The translations under genes and the position numbers were made by a program. The notes below the pieces were generated by a model, which did not search any database, had not been told where the DNA came from, and was given only the letters and a program-made list of their open reading frames with translations. Shown here piece by piece: positions 10,246 through 18,503 of a stretch of 64,000 nt of DNA. Origin of the DNA: Roseospira goensis. GTDB taxonomy: Bacteria > Pseudomonadota > Alphaproteobacteria > Rhodospirillales > Rhodospirillaceae. The stretch's first letter is position 1; every line of letters begins with the position of its first letter. The DNA lies in the NCBI RefSeq assembly GCF_014197795.1, contig NZ_JACIGI010000002.1:168222-232221 (forward strand). Reading direction: 5' to 3'.

Positions 10246-12024
10246 ATGCACCTTGAGACGCCTTTGAGGACGGGGATCGGCGGCGCGGCGATGATCGCCC
10301 TGGCGCTGCTGGGAGGTCTGGGCGCGGCATCCGTGCCGGCGGCCCGGGCGGCGGAGCCGGAGAGCTGCCTGGCAATCGTCGAGCGTCTGGAGCGCGACCT
10401 GGAGACCGAGACCGGCTTGACGCGGACCCTGCCGGCGGTGCCCGGCGTCGGGGGCGGCGGGGCCGTCCACGGAATGACCCGCGACGCGGCGCGGCTCACC
10501 ACCCGGGCGCCGGCCGCTCAGCCGCTCGCCGAGGCCCGGCCGCAGGCCGCCACCGCTCCGACGCCGCCACCGGCCCCGGCCCCGGTTGGGGGGCCGCCGC
10601 CGCGGGTGGAGCGCGACCGCTTCCCGGAGGCCGCCGTCAACGGCGTCGTCCGCGTGACCGACCAGCCGGTCTCCACCTTCGCCGCCGACGTGGACACCGC
10701 GTCCATGGGGGTGGTGCGCCGCTTCCTGCGCGACGGCGACCGCCCGCCCAGCGATGCGGTGCGGGTCGAGGAGATGGTGAACTCGTTCGACTACGACTAC
10801 CCCAAGCCGATGTCGGCGGACCAGCCGTTCGCGCCATCGGTGACCCTGATGCCATCGCCCTGGGGGGCGGGGCGCGACCTGCTGGTGATCGGCATCCGCG
10901 GCTGGTCGCCGGAGCGCAGCGCACGGCCGCCGGCCAACATCGTGCTGCTGGCCGATGTGTCCGGCTCCATGCATGGCCCTGATCGCCTGGGCCTGGTGAA
11001 GCGGTCGATGGCGCTGCTGGTGGACCAGCTCGGCGCCCGCGACACGGTCTCGCTGGTGACCTATGCCGGCGCCGACCGCGTGGTTCTGGAGCCGACCCCG
11101 GCGGACGCGCGCGACACCATCTGCACGGCCCTTGGTCGTCTCGCGTCGGGCGGTGGCACGGCGGGCGCGAAGGGCATCGCCACGGCCTATGCGCTGGCCG
11201 AGGAGAGCTTCCGCAAGGGCGGCATCAACCGAATCATTCTGGCCACCGACGGCGACTTCAATTTGGGGATCGTCGACGACGGCCGCCTGGAGGATACCGT
11301 CGCGGCCAAGCGCGAGACCGGGATCTATCTCAGCATCCTGGGCGTCGGGCGCGGCAACTACAACGACCGCACCATGCAGCGGCTGGCGCAGGCGGGCAAC
11401 GGCATGGCGGCCTATCTGGACTCGCTGGCCGAGGGGCGCCGCGTGCTGGTGGAGAAGCTGGCCGCGCAGCTCCAGCCCATCGCCGACGACGTCAAGTTCC
11501 AGATCGAGTTCAACCCGGCCCGCGTCGCCGAGTACCGCCTGGTGGGCTACGAGACCCGGCTGCTGCGCGAGGAGGACTTCGCCAACAACGCCGTGGACGC
11601 CGGCGAGATCGGCGACGGTCACAGCGTCACGGTGCTCTATGAACTGGCCGCGCCGGGTTCGGCCGGGCTGCGCCTGCCCGCGCGGCGCTACGGCGACGCC
11701 GCGGCGGTGGCGCCGGCCGGTGGGCGCGACGCCGAGATCGCGCACCTGCGCATCCGCTGGAAGCCGCCGGGGGCGACCGCCTCGCGGCTGATGGAACGGC
11801 CGGTGACCGAGGCCGACCGGGCGCCGCTGGCGCAGCAGGACGACGACGCCCGCTTCGCCGTCGCGGTGGCCGGATTTGCCCAGATCCTGCGGGGCGACTC
11901 GGCGGTGGGCGAGACCGGACTGGGCGATGTCCTGGAACTGGCGGCCGGCGCCGTGGGCGACGATCCCAACGGCCACCGCGGCCGCTTCTTGGCGCTGGTG
12001 CGGGCCGCCATGGCGGGGCCGTGA
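10246..12024 (+). CDS. Secreted von Willebrand factor type A protein (YfbK-like)
   Basis: 592 residues. A signal peptide is visible at about 1-35 (ends AARAAEP), followed by a Pro/Ala-rich linker. Next come the YfbK-type N-terminal segment (TFAADVDTASMGVVRRFLRDG, VEEMVNSFDYDYP), a VWA domain with the MIDAS motif DVSGSMHG, ILATDGDFNLG, and a C-terminal DUF3520-like region. Start ATG at 10246 follows GGGGAGGA. Family members are periplasmic or surface proteins of unknown role. It stands alone between apaG (divergent) and the E1/TRAP locus. Confidence 0.88.
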   Translation: MHLETPLRTGIGGAAMIALALLGGLGAASVPAARAAEPESCLAIVERLERDLETETGLTRTLPAVPGVGGGGAVHGMTRDAARLTTRAPAAQPLAEARPQAATAPTPPPAPAPVGGPPPRVERDRFPEAAVNGVVRVTDQPVSTFAADVDTASMGVVRRFLRDGDRPPSDAVRVEEMVNSFDYDYPKPMSADQPFAPSVTLMPSPWGAGRDLLVIGIRGWSPERSARPPANIVLLADVSGSMHGPDRLGLVKRSMALLVDQLGARDTVSLVTYAGADRVVLEPTPADARDTICTALGRLASGGGTAGAKGIATAYALAEESFRKGGINRIILATDGDFNLGIVDDGRLEDTVAAKRETGIYLSILGVGRGNYNDRTMQRLAQAGNGMAAYLDSLAEGRRVLVEKLAAQLQPIADDVKFQIEFNPARVAEYRLVGYETRLLREEDFANNAVDAGEIGDGHSVTVLYELAAPGSAGLRLPARRYGDAAAVAPAGGRDAEIAHLRIRWKPPGATASRLMERPVTEADRAPLAQQDDDARFAVAVAGFAQILRGDSAVGETGLGDVLELAAGAVGDDPNGHRGRFLALVRAAMAGP

Positions 12025-12246
12025 GCAGGGTCGCAGACCCGCTGGGTGGGACATGGGCGAGGTGTCGGGTGACGATGGGCGCGGATCCGCGGGGCGGCGG
12101 CGACCCGCGGCTATCCCCGAGCCGACACCGATCCGGAGATGCAACGTCCGAAGAACACAAACATAGGTCGGACTTTTCGGCGCGCCATCCCGGAAAATCG
12201 AATCCCGTATACGGATTGGGGTGGTCGCCTGCACGCCAAGGATGCT

Positions 12247-12262
12247 ATGTGTTATAACACAT
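12247..12262. promoter_or_regulatory. Perfect 16-bp palindrome, candidate operator
   Basis: ATGTGTTATAACACAT, a perfect inverted repeat, lies 26 bases before the E1-alpha start codon and ribosome site (GGCGGAGGAG). The GT...AC arms fit the style of GntR/FCD operators, and a GntR-FCD regulator is encoded 5.4 kb downstream at 17646. The assignment to that regulator is inference. The AT-rich centre in a very GC-rich region suggests a promoter core at the same place. Confidence 0.6.
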
Positions 12263-12287
12263 CACGCATCTGGCGGAGGAGCCCCGG

Positions 12288-13322
12288 ATGAGCGCCGACC
12301 TCACCCCGCTCGCCAACCGGCCGTCGATAGACGACCATCTCACGATGCATCGCCGCATGGCGATCACGCGCGGGATCGAACAGGAACTGGGCGCCCTGCA
12401 CAAGGCCGGACGCACCCGTGGCCCGATCCATCGCTGCGACGGCCAGGAGGCCGTCGGGGTCGGGGCCACGGCGGTCCTGACGGCCGACGACTACGTCACC
12501 ACCACCCACCGAGGCCATGCCGTCTACATCGGCAAGGGCCTCGACCCGCGTAAGGTCGTGGCCGAGATCCTGGGCCGCGAGACCGGCTACAACGGCGGCC
12601 GCGCCGGCCACATGCTGCTGGGCTCGGCGGCTCACGGCATGCTGGGCGGCAACGCCATCGTCGGCGCCTCGATCCCGGCGGCGGCCGGCATGGCGCTGTC
12701 GGTGCAGCTCCGACGCCAGGACCGGGTGGCGGTGGCGGTGTTCGGCGACGGGGCGGCGCAGACCGGCATCTGTCACGAATCCATGAACCTGGCCGCGCTG
12801 TGGCGGCTGCCCGTGGTGTTCCTGCTGGAGAACAACGAGTACGGCCTGACGGTGCCCTACACCGCGCAGTCGGCGGTCCGTGACCTGCACGTGCGCGCGG
12901 CCGGCTACGACATGCCGGGCGTCCAGATCGACGGCAACGACGTGGTCGCGGTCCATCAGGCGGTCGCCGCCGCCGTGCAGCGGGCGCGCCGGGGCGAGGG
13001 GCCGAGCCTGATCGAGGCCCGCACCTACCGCATGGAAGGATTCTCCACCTCCGACGTGGGCGGCTACCAGTCGGAGGCCGACCTGGCCCGCTGGCGGGCG
13101 CGCGATCCCTTGACGGTGTCGCGCGCGGCGCTGGTCGAGAGCGTGGGGGCGGACCGGGTCGAGGCGGTCGAGGCGGAGGCCGCGGAGATCGTCGCGGCCG
13201 CGTTCGCCGCAGCGCTCGCCGATCCGCCGCCGCGCTTCGCCCCGCATCCCGCCAGCGCGCCCTACGCGACCCCGGGACCGGTCCGGGGAGCGGCCCGGGG
13301 AGCGGCATTGGGAGCGGCGTGA
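12288..13322 (+). CDS. TPP-dependent 2-oxoacid/acetoin dehydrogenase E1 alpha subunit
   Basis: 344 residues of the AcoA/PdhA E1-alpha family. The thiamine-pyrophosphate motif runs from GDG (153-155) to ENNEYG (NN at 182-183). IHRCDGQEAVGVGA and HRGHAVYIGKG mark the N-terminal active-site region; the last 25 residues are low-complexity. Start ATG at 12288 has a strong GGAGGAG. One base separates it from the E1-beta gene. The gene set (E1 alpha, E1 beta, hydrolase-type E2) resembles the acetoin dehydrogenase operons of Pseudomonas and Cupriavidus, but the substrate is not fixed by sequence. No E3 is encoded nearby. Confidence 0.88.
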   Translation: MSADLTPLANRPSIDDHLTMHRRMAITRGIEQELGALHKAGRTRGPIHRCDGQEAVGVGATAVLTADDYVTTTHRGHAVYIGKGLDPRKVVAEILGRETGYNGGRAGHMLLGSAAHGMLGGNAIVGASIPAAAGMALSVQLRRQDRVAVAVFGDGAAQTGICHESMNLAALWRLPVVFLLENNEYGLTVPYTAQSAVRDLHVRAAGYDMPGVQIDGNDVVAVHQAVAAAVQRARRGEGPSLIEARTYRMEGFSTSDVGGYQSEADLARWRARDPLTVSRAALVESVGADRVEAVEAEAAEIVAAAFAAALADPPPRFAPHPASAPYATPGPVRGAARGAALGAA

Positions 13323-13323
13323 C

Positions 13324-14295
13324 ATGCCCGTGATAAGGTATGCCGAAGCCCTCAATGCCGCATTGTATCAAGCTCTGTCCGAAGACCCTCGCGTGTTCGT
13401 CTTGGGTGAGGACATCGCCCAATACGGCGGCGTTTTCAAGGTGACGAAGGGCCTGCGCGATGCGTTCGGCGACCGGGTTCGCGACACGCCCATCAGCGAG
13501 CAGACCCTGACCGCCATGGCGGTCACGGCGGCCATGACGGGCACCCGGCCGGTGCTGGAGATCATGTATGCCGACTTCATGCCGCTGACCCTGGATGCGC
13601 TGGTCAATCAGGCGTCGGTCTATGGCTACCTGTGGGGTGATCAGGTCGAGTTGCCGTTCGTGCTGCGCACCCAGGGCGGCGGCGGCCTCGGCACCGGCGC
13701 GCAGCATGCCAAGTCGCTGGACTCGTTCGTCGCCCACATCCCCGGCCTGAAGGTGGTGGCGCCCGTGACCCCGGCCGACGCGAGAGGCCTGTTGCTGGCC
13801 GCGATCCAGGACCCGGCGCCGGTGGTCGTGCTGGAACACAAGCTGCTCTACAACACGCGCGGCGAGGTCCCGGACGGCGGCGCGCCGGTCGAGATCGGCC
13901 GCGCCCGGGTGGCGCGGCCCGGGCGCGATGTCTCGCTGATCGCCACGTCGCGCATGGTGCTGGAGGCGGAAGCCGCCGCCGACCGGCTGGCCGAGTCCGG
14001 CATCGAGGCCGAAGTCATCGACCTGCGCACGCTGCGGCCGCTGGACGTCGCGGCGATCACGGCCTCGGTGGCGAAGACGCATCACGCCGTCGTCATCAAC
14101 GAGGACTGGGGCTTCTGCGGCTATGCCGCCGAGCTGTCGGCGACCATCATGGATCATGCGTTCGACGATCTGGACGCGCCGGTCGAGCGCGTCGCGACGC
14201 GCGACATGCCGATACCGTATGCGCAGCCGCTGGAGGACGCGGTGATCCCCAACGCGGCGCGGATCGTCCACGCGGCGCTGCGCGCGCTCGCCTGA
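13324..14295 (+). CDS. TPP-dependent 2-oxoacid/acetoin dehydrogenase E1 beta subunit
   Basis: 323 residues, transketolase pyrimidine domain plus C-terminal domain. Motifs: VFVLGEDIAQYGGVFKVT, PISEQTLTAMAVTAAMTGTRPV (the Glu that activates TPP), [38 protein letters not shown]. Tightly coupled behind E1 alpha (one base gap). It should form an alpha2-beta2 heterotetramer with it and deliver an acyl group to the lipoyl domain encoded next. Confident family call; substrate unknown. Confidence 0.9.
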   Translation: MPVIRYAEALNAALYQALSEDPRVFVLGEDIAQYGGVFKVTKGLRDAFGDRVRDTPISEQTLTAMAVTAAMTGTRPVLEIMYADFMPLTLDALVNQASVYGYLWGDQVELPFVLRTQGGGGLGTGAQHAKSLDSFVAHIPGLKVVAPVTPADARGLLLAAIQDPAPVVVLEHKLLYNTRGEVPDGGAPVEIGRARVARPGRDVSLIATSRMVLEAEAAADRLAESGIEAEVIDLRTLRPLDVAAITASVAKTHHAVVINEDWGFCGYAAELSATIMDHAFDDLDAPVERVATRDMPIPYAQPLEDAVIPNAARIVHAALRALA

Positions 14296-14310
14296 GACGG
14301 GGAGGGGACC

Positions 14311-15717
14311 ATGGTCACGGCAATCACCACGGGCGCGGTCGGCGGCGAGTACATGGACCACGTCCTGGTGGTCGAGTGGCGGGTCGGGCCGGGCGATGCC
14401 GTGCGCCAGGGCGACGTCGTCGCCGTGGTCGAGACCGCCAAGGCCGCCACCGAGGTCGAGGCCCCCTGTGACGGCGTGATGGGGCCGATCCTGGCGCCGG
14501 TGGGAACCGAGGTTCCGGTCGGCGCCCGCCTGGGCCTGATCGGCGCCGATGCTGCCGATGCCGCCGATGCTGCCGGCGACCAGCCGACCCCCGAGCCCCC
14601 CACGCCGGTCCCCGCGCCAGAGATCAACGCCGATGCGGGCGCCGATGCGGGCGCCGAGTCGGACCCGGGGCCGGCCGACCGCCGCGTGCCAGAGGCCGGG
14701 GACGGCGCGCGCCTCGTCGCCAGCCCGGCCGCGCGCCGCATGGCGGCCGAAACCCGGGTCGACCTTCGGGTCGTCGCCGGCACCGGTCCGGGGGGGCGCA
14801 TCAAGCGGCGCGATGTCATGGCCATCCTGCGGGCCGGGGCCCCGGCCGGCGAGGCGGGGCTGCCGGCTGTGGCCGGCTCGCCAGAGGGTGACCGCCCGCT
14901 CGCCGTGCGCCGCAGCGGCCCGGCCAACGGCACCCCCGTCTTGCTGCTGCACGGGTTCGCGGGCGACAGCACGGTCTGGCATGCGCTGGAGCGGGAGCTG
15001 GCCCGTCGGCATCCCGTCCTGCGTCTCGATCTGCCGTGCCATGGCCGGTCGCCGCGGCGCCGCTACCGCTGCTTCCGCGACTTCGCCGGTGACGTCATCG
15101 CCACCGTTGCGGGCTGGGACACCGGCCCCCTGCACGTGGTCGGCCACTCCCTGGGCGGGGCGGTGGCGCTCGCGCTCGCCGACCAGCGGCCGCAGGCGGT
15201 GCGGTCGCTGAGCCTGATCGCGCCGGTGGGGCTGGGCAGCGAGATCGACGGCGGCATCATCGAGGGCCTGTGCCGGGCCTCCCGGGTCGAGAGTCTGGAG
15301 CCGTGGCTGCGGCATCTGGTCGTCGATCCGGCCCGGGTCGGGGATGCCTACGCCCGCGCGGCCATGGCGGCCCGCGCCGACCCCGCGCTGCGCCTGGCCC
15401 AGGGGGCGCTGGCCGCGATGCTGTTCCCGGACGGCACCCAGGCCGTCAACGTGACCCCGTTGCTGCGCCGGGTGCGGGTGTCGCTGCGCATGATCTGGGG
15501 CCGGGCCGACGCCGTGGTGCCGTGGCGGCATGCCCTGGCCGCGCCGGGACACGCCGGGCTGCACCTGTTGCCGGCGGTCGGCCATCTGCCGCACCTGGAA
15601 GCGCCCGAGACGGTGCTTCGCGTGCTTGAAGATCTCATCACCTGTACCGATGATGGCGTCTCAACCGTGACGTCGGCGACCCCGGACGGGTCGCTGCTGT
15701 CGACGCAGGAGGCGTGA
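14311..15717 (+). CDS. Lipoyl/E3-binding/alpha-beta hydrolase fusion (AcoC-like E2)
   Basis: 468 residues. Domains in order: lipoyl domain at about 1-78 with lipoyl-lysine Lys44 in VVETAKAAT; an Ala/Pro/Asp linker; a peripheral subunit-binding domain near residues 130-170 (VASPAARRMAAETRV, GPGGRIKRRDVMAIL); and an alpha/beta hydrolase from about residue 195. The predicted hydrolase triad is Ser280 (GHSLGG), Asp400 and His425. The usual E2 acyltransferase domain is absent, replaced by the hydrolase fold as in AcoC of acetoin dehydrogenase complexes. The ribosome site GGGGAGGGG precedes ATG 14311. The SDR gene begins directly after the stop. Confidence 0.87.
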   Translation: MVTAITTGAVGGEYMDHVLVVEWRVGPGDAVRQGDVVAVVETAKAATEVEAPCDGVMGPILAPVGTEVPVGARLGLIGADAADAADAAGDQPTPEPPTPVPAPEINADAGADAGAESDPGPADRRVPEAGDGARLVASPAARRMAAETRVDLRVVAGTGPGGRIKRRDVMAILRAGAPAGEAGLPAVAGSPEGDRPLAVRRSGPANGTPVLLLHGFAGDSTVWHALERELARRHPVLRLDLPCHGRSPRRRYRCFRDFAGDVIATVAGWDTGPLHVVGHSLGGAVALALADQRPQAVRSLSLIAPVGLGSEIDGGIIEGLCRASRVESLEPWLRHLVVDPARVGDAYARAAMAARADPALRLAQGALAAMLFPDGTQAVNVTPLLRRVRVSLRMIWGRADAVVPWRHALAAPGHAGLHLLPAVGHLPHLEAPETVLRVLEDLITCTDDGVSTVTSATPDGSLLSTQEA

Positions 15718-16482
15718 GTGTCGGATCTGAGCGGTCAACGAATCCTCGTGACGGGCGCCCGCCGGGGCCTCGGCTTCGCCATCGCGGCGCGGTTCCGGGA
15801 CGCCGGGGCGCGGCTGTGCCTGTTCGGGCGCAGCGGGATGGAGGCCGCGCGGGAGTCCCTGGGCGCGCCCGATGCGCTGGCCGTCACCGGCGACGTGACC
15901 GATGCCGCCGACCTCGACGCCGCCGTGGCGCAGATGACCGCGGCGTTCGGCGGCGTGGACGGCGTGGTGACCGCGGCCGGCATCACCCAGGTGGCGCCGA
16001 TCGACTCCCTCACGCCGGCGCAGTTCCGCGCCGTCCTGGACACCAACGTCACCGGCACCTGGCTGACGGTGCGCGCGGCGCTGCCGGCGATGCCGGCCGG
16101 GGGCGGCTGGGTGGTCATGCTGGGGTCGGTCTATGGGGCCGACGGGGCGCCGGACCGCTCGCCCTACTGTGCCTCCAAGGGCGCCGTGCACATGCTGGCC
16201 CAGGCGCTGGCCGTGGAGCTGGGGCCGCGCGGGGTTCGCGTCAACGTGGTCGCGCCCACCGGCGTTCGCACGCCCATGGTGCAGGACCTGATCGACCGTG
16301 GCGTCTACGACGAGGCCGGGGTGGCGGGACGGACGCCGCTCGGCCGCCTGGCCACGGCCGAGGAGGTGGCGGCGGCCTGCGCCTTCCTCGCCAGCGGGGA
16401 GGCCGGGATGGTCACGGGCACGGTGCTGCCCGTCGATGGCGGCTGGCTCGCCAACGGCTTCATCCAGACGCGCGGGCGCTGA
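15718..16482 (+). CDS. SDR-family NAD(P)-dependent oxidoreductase
   Basis: 254 residues, classical short-chain dehydrogenase. Cofactor motif VTGARRGLGFA is near residues 10-20, NAG-like TAAGITQ near 84, catalytic YCASK near 155-159, and the VDGGW C-terminal motif. GTG at 15718 directly abuts the stop of the preceding gene, so translation is probably coupled. By context it may interconvert an alcohol and a ketone feeding the E1/E2 system (as acetoin/butanediol reductases do), but the substrate is not known. Confidence 0.88.
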   Translation: MSDLSGQRILVTGARRGLGFAIAARFRDAGARLCLFGRSGMEAARESLGAPDALAVTGDVTDAADLDAAVAQMTAAFGGVDGVVTAAGITQVAPIDSLTPAQFRAVLDTNVTGTWLTVRAALPAMPAGGGWVVMLGSVYGADGAPDRSPYCASKGAVHMLAQALAVELGPRGVRVNVVAPTGVRTPMVQDLIDRGVYDEAGVAGRTPLGRLATAEEVAAACAFLASGEAGMVTGTVLPVDGGWLANGFIQTRGR

Positions 16483-16486
16483 GCCG

Positions 16487-17467
16487 ATGGCCGCCCCCGC
16501 CTCCGCCCCCGATACGCTGCTGTTCCGGTGCGAGGGCACCGAGCATCCGATCATGCTGGAGACCGCGCACGCGCCGCGCACGCGGGCCGCACTCGATGCC
16601 TGGCTGCCTGCCGAGGTGACGATCCACTGCGCCAAGATCGCGGGCTGCCACATCTACTGGCCGTGCCCGATCCTGGAGACCCTGGAGGCGGGGGCCGATA
16701 TCCACACCCTGCCGCGGGGGGCGTTTCTGTACTATCCAGACCGCCAGTACATGGAACTGACCTATGACGCCCTCCAGGCGGAGACGGCGGCGGTCACCGT
16801 TCTGGGCCGATTCGCCGGTGATCTCGGCTGGCTGCGGGCCTTCGCCGAACGGCAGCGGCGCGCGCATGGCGCGCGGGTGTTCACCGCCCGGCTGGTCCCG
16901 GCCGGGGCGGACGGGGCCCCGGCGCCCGCTTCCGGCCCCGTGCCGTCGGATACCCCGCTGGCGCGGCTGCGGGCCGGCCGCCGCGCCGCCTGGGCGGCCG
17001 AACCCGACGAGTTGCGGGCGTTCCTGAAGCGGGACGGCCTGAACATCCCCTTCGGTCCGCTGATGACGGCCGAAGGGGAGTTCCGCCGCACCCAGGAGAT
17101 CCTCTGGCGGCTGTGGCGCAATGAAGCGGGCCATGACGATCGCGTCCGTGCGACACTGGCGCGCGAACTCCTGTCGCTGACGCTGGACCGTGTGGTCGGC
17201 TATTGCCATCTGACCGAGGCGGGTACAATCCTGGAGGCTGGCGTGTCCGCCCTCGCGGCGTCGGAGGGGGCGTCGGAGGGGGCGTCGGAGGGGGCGTCGG
17301 AGGGGGCGTCGGACGGGATGGCGGCGCCAGTCTCGGAGGTACTGGCGGACCTGACCCTGTACTGCGGGCGCATGGCGTCCTGGCTGGACCTTCGTATTCC
17401 CTGGTGGGAGGCGAACGAGATCACCCGGCGCCTGCGCGGAGAACCCGGGGCGGAGTCGGACGACTGA
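16487..17467 (+). CDS. Unknown protein, possible cyclophilin-like (DUF3830-type) N-terminal domain
   Basis: 326 residues. ATG at 16487 is four bases after the SDR stop. The first about 130 residues (LLFRCEGTEHPIMLE, TRAALDAWLPAEVTIHCAKIAG, GAFLYYPDRQYMELTYD) resemble the small cyclophilin-like proteins often found beside TRAP transporters; this match is tentative. The C-terminal half (about 160-326) is helical with RTQEILWRLWR and LADLTLYCGRMASWLDLR and is not recognised. An (EGAS)n stretch from a 12-bp tandem repeat interrupts it near residue 258. The operon position suggests a role in the catabolic pathway. Confidence 0.55.
   Translation: MAAPASAPDTLLFRCEGTEHPIMLETAHAPRTRAALDAWLPAEVTIHCAKIAGCHIYWPCPILETLEAGADIHTLPRGAFLYYPDRQYMELTYDALQAETAAVTVLGRFAGDLGWLRAFAERQRRAHGARVFTARLVPAGADGAPAPASGPVPSDTPLARLRAGRRAAWAAEPDELRAFLKRDGLNIPFGPLMTAEGEFRRTQEILWRLWRNEAGHDDRVRATLARELLSLTLDRVVGYCHLTEAGTILEAGVSALAASEGASEGASEGASEGASDGMAAPVSEVLADLTLYCGRMASWLDLRIPWWEANEITRRLRGEPGAESDD
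17258..17317 (+). repeat. 12-bp in-frame tandem repeat inside CDS
   Basis: Five consecutive units of GCGTCGGAGGGG, the last one changed at two positions, encode Ala-Ser-Glu-Gly repeats. In-frame units of 12 bp are prone to copy-number slippage without breaking the gene. Confidence 0.95.
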
Positions 17468-17586
17468 TGTCGCCCGCAGCCACCGTGCGGGGCCACCGCA
17501 AGCGGCGGCGACCGCCCGGCACGCTCAGGTCGTGTTCGCCCCCGACTCCAACACATACGATCCGACACAGTCGAACGGCCGGAGCG

Positions 17587-17649
17587 ATGACAGTGCGAGA
17601 CGACTCCCGACATCCCCTCCCGCGCGCCACGACGGGAGGGCAGCCGTGA
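17587..17649 (+). other. Possible 20-codon upstream ORF overlapping the GntR start
   Basis: ATG at 17587, preceded by GGAGCG, opens a 20-residue frame whose TGA (17647-17649) overlaps the regulator's GTG (17646-17648) as GTGA. Such overlaps can couple translation. No family or composition evidence supports a functional peptide. Confidence 0.3.
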
Positions 17650-18389
17650 ACGGCGCGCTGGGCCAACTGGATCCCGTCAATCGGCCGGGCACCCTGGCGG
17701 ATCGGGCGCGTGACCAGTTGCGCGCCGCCATCATGGCCGGGCGCTTCGATCCCGGATCCAAGCTGACCATCCGCTCCGTGGCCCGGTCGCTGGACATCAG
17801 CCTCACGCCGGCGCGCGAGGCCCTGTACAGCCTGGTGTCCGAGGGTGCGCTGGACATGGGGCCGAACGGCACCGTGTACGTCCCCGACCTGGACGAGGAT
17901 CGGGTGCGCGAGCTGCTGGTGATCCGCACCGCGCTGGAGAGCGCCGCGGCGCGCGAGGCGGCGCCCTTCCTCGATGCCGAGACGGTGGCGCGCATCACCG
18001 AGATCAACGACCGGCTGGTGGAGGCGGACGCGCAACAGGACTACCGCGCTGTCATCCATCTCAACTGGCGCTTCCACTTCGAGATCTACCGCCAGGCCCG
18101 GATGCCCAACCTGACCCGCATGATCGAGACCTGCTGGCTCAAGACCGGCTCCTATCTCAACGTGCTGTACCCGGACTACGGGCGCACCGATCGCGGCATT
18201 CAGAACCATGCCGAGATCATCGCGGCCATGCAGGCCGGCGACGGCGAGCACCTGGCGGTCGCCATGCAGAAGGACATCGAGACCGCCAGCCACGCCCTGC
18301 TGGGCGCGATCACGGGGGCGCGCGGCGGCACGCGGGCGGCGGGCGCGAGCGTGGCGCCGCCCACCGATCCGGACGGCGGCGTGCCGTGA
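17646..18389 (+). CDS. GntR-family regulator with FCD ligand domain
   Basis: 247 residues. The winged helix-turn-helix is at about 10-75 (LADRARDQLRAAIMAGRFDPGSKL, SVARSLDISLTPAREALYSLVSEG). The FCD all-helical domain follows, with metal-ligand-type residues in LNWRFHFEIYRQA and QNHAEIIAAMQAGD. Start GTG at 17646 follows GGGAGG; in-frame codons upstream are low-complexity and not family-like. FCD regulators commonly sense carboxylic acids and repress neighbouring catabolic or transport genes. It sits between the E1/E2 genes and the TRAP genes, on the same strand. The palindrome at 12247 is a candidate target. Confidence 0.9.
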   Translation: MNGALGQLDPVNRPGTLADRARDQLRAAIMAGRFDPGSKLTIRSVARSLDISLTPAREALYSLVSEGALDMGPNGTVYVPDLDEDRVRELLVIRTALESAAAREAAPFLDAETVARITEINDRLVEADAQQDYRAVIHLNWRFHFEIYRQARMPNLTRMIETCWLKTGSYLNVLYPDYGRTDRGIQNHAEIIAAMQAGDGEHLAVAMQKDIETASHALLGAITGARGGTRAAGASVAPPTDPDGGVP

Positions 18390-18396
18390 CGGTCCG

Positions 18397-18438
18397 GGAC
18401 CATCCGGTGTGCCCCCGGGGGCGGGGCGCACCGGGTCC
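18397..18438. other. Long hairpin between GntR gene and TRAP genes
   Basis: Arms CCGGTGTGCCCC (18404-18415) and GGGGCGCACCGG (18423-18434) pair over 12 bases with one G-U, and are extended by GGAC/GTCC after a 3-base bulge. Six A residues follow. It begins eight bases after the GntR stop. With no U-tract downstream it is not a canonical terminator; it could stabilise or attenuate the TRAP message. Confidence 0.6.
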
Positions 18439-18503
18439 AAAAAACAGCCTTTGAGAGCGGGCCGCCCGGCGTTACGCTTTCGGCCGGAACAGGGAGGCAG
18501 ACC

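Noticed and set aside
12160-12240. tRNA gene suggested by TCGAATCCC
   Set aside because: No cloverleaf arms or acceptor pairing could be formed around it.
18397-18444. Rho-independent terminator after the GntR gene
   Set aside because: The hairpin is followed by A residues, not U, on the transcribed strand.
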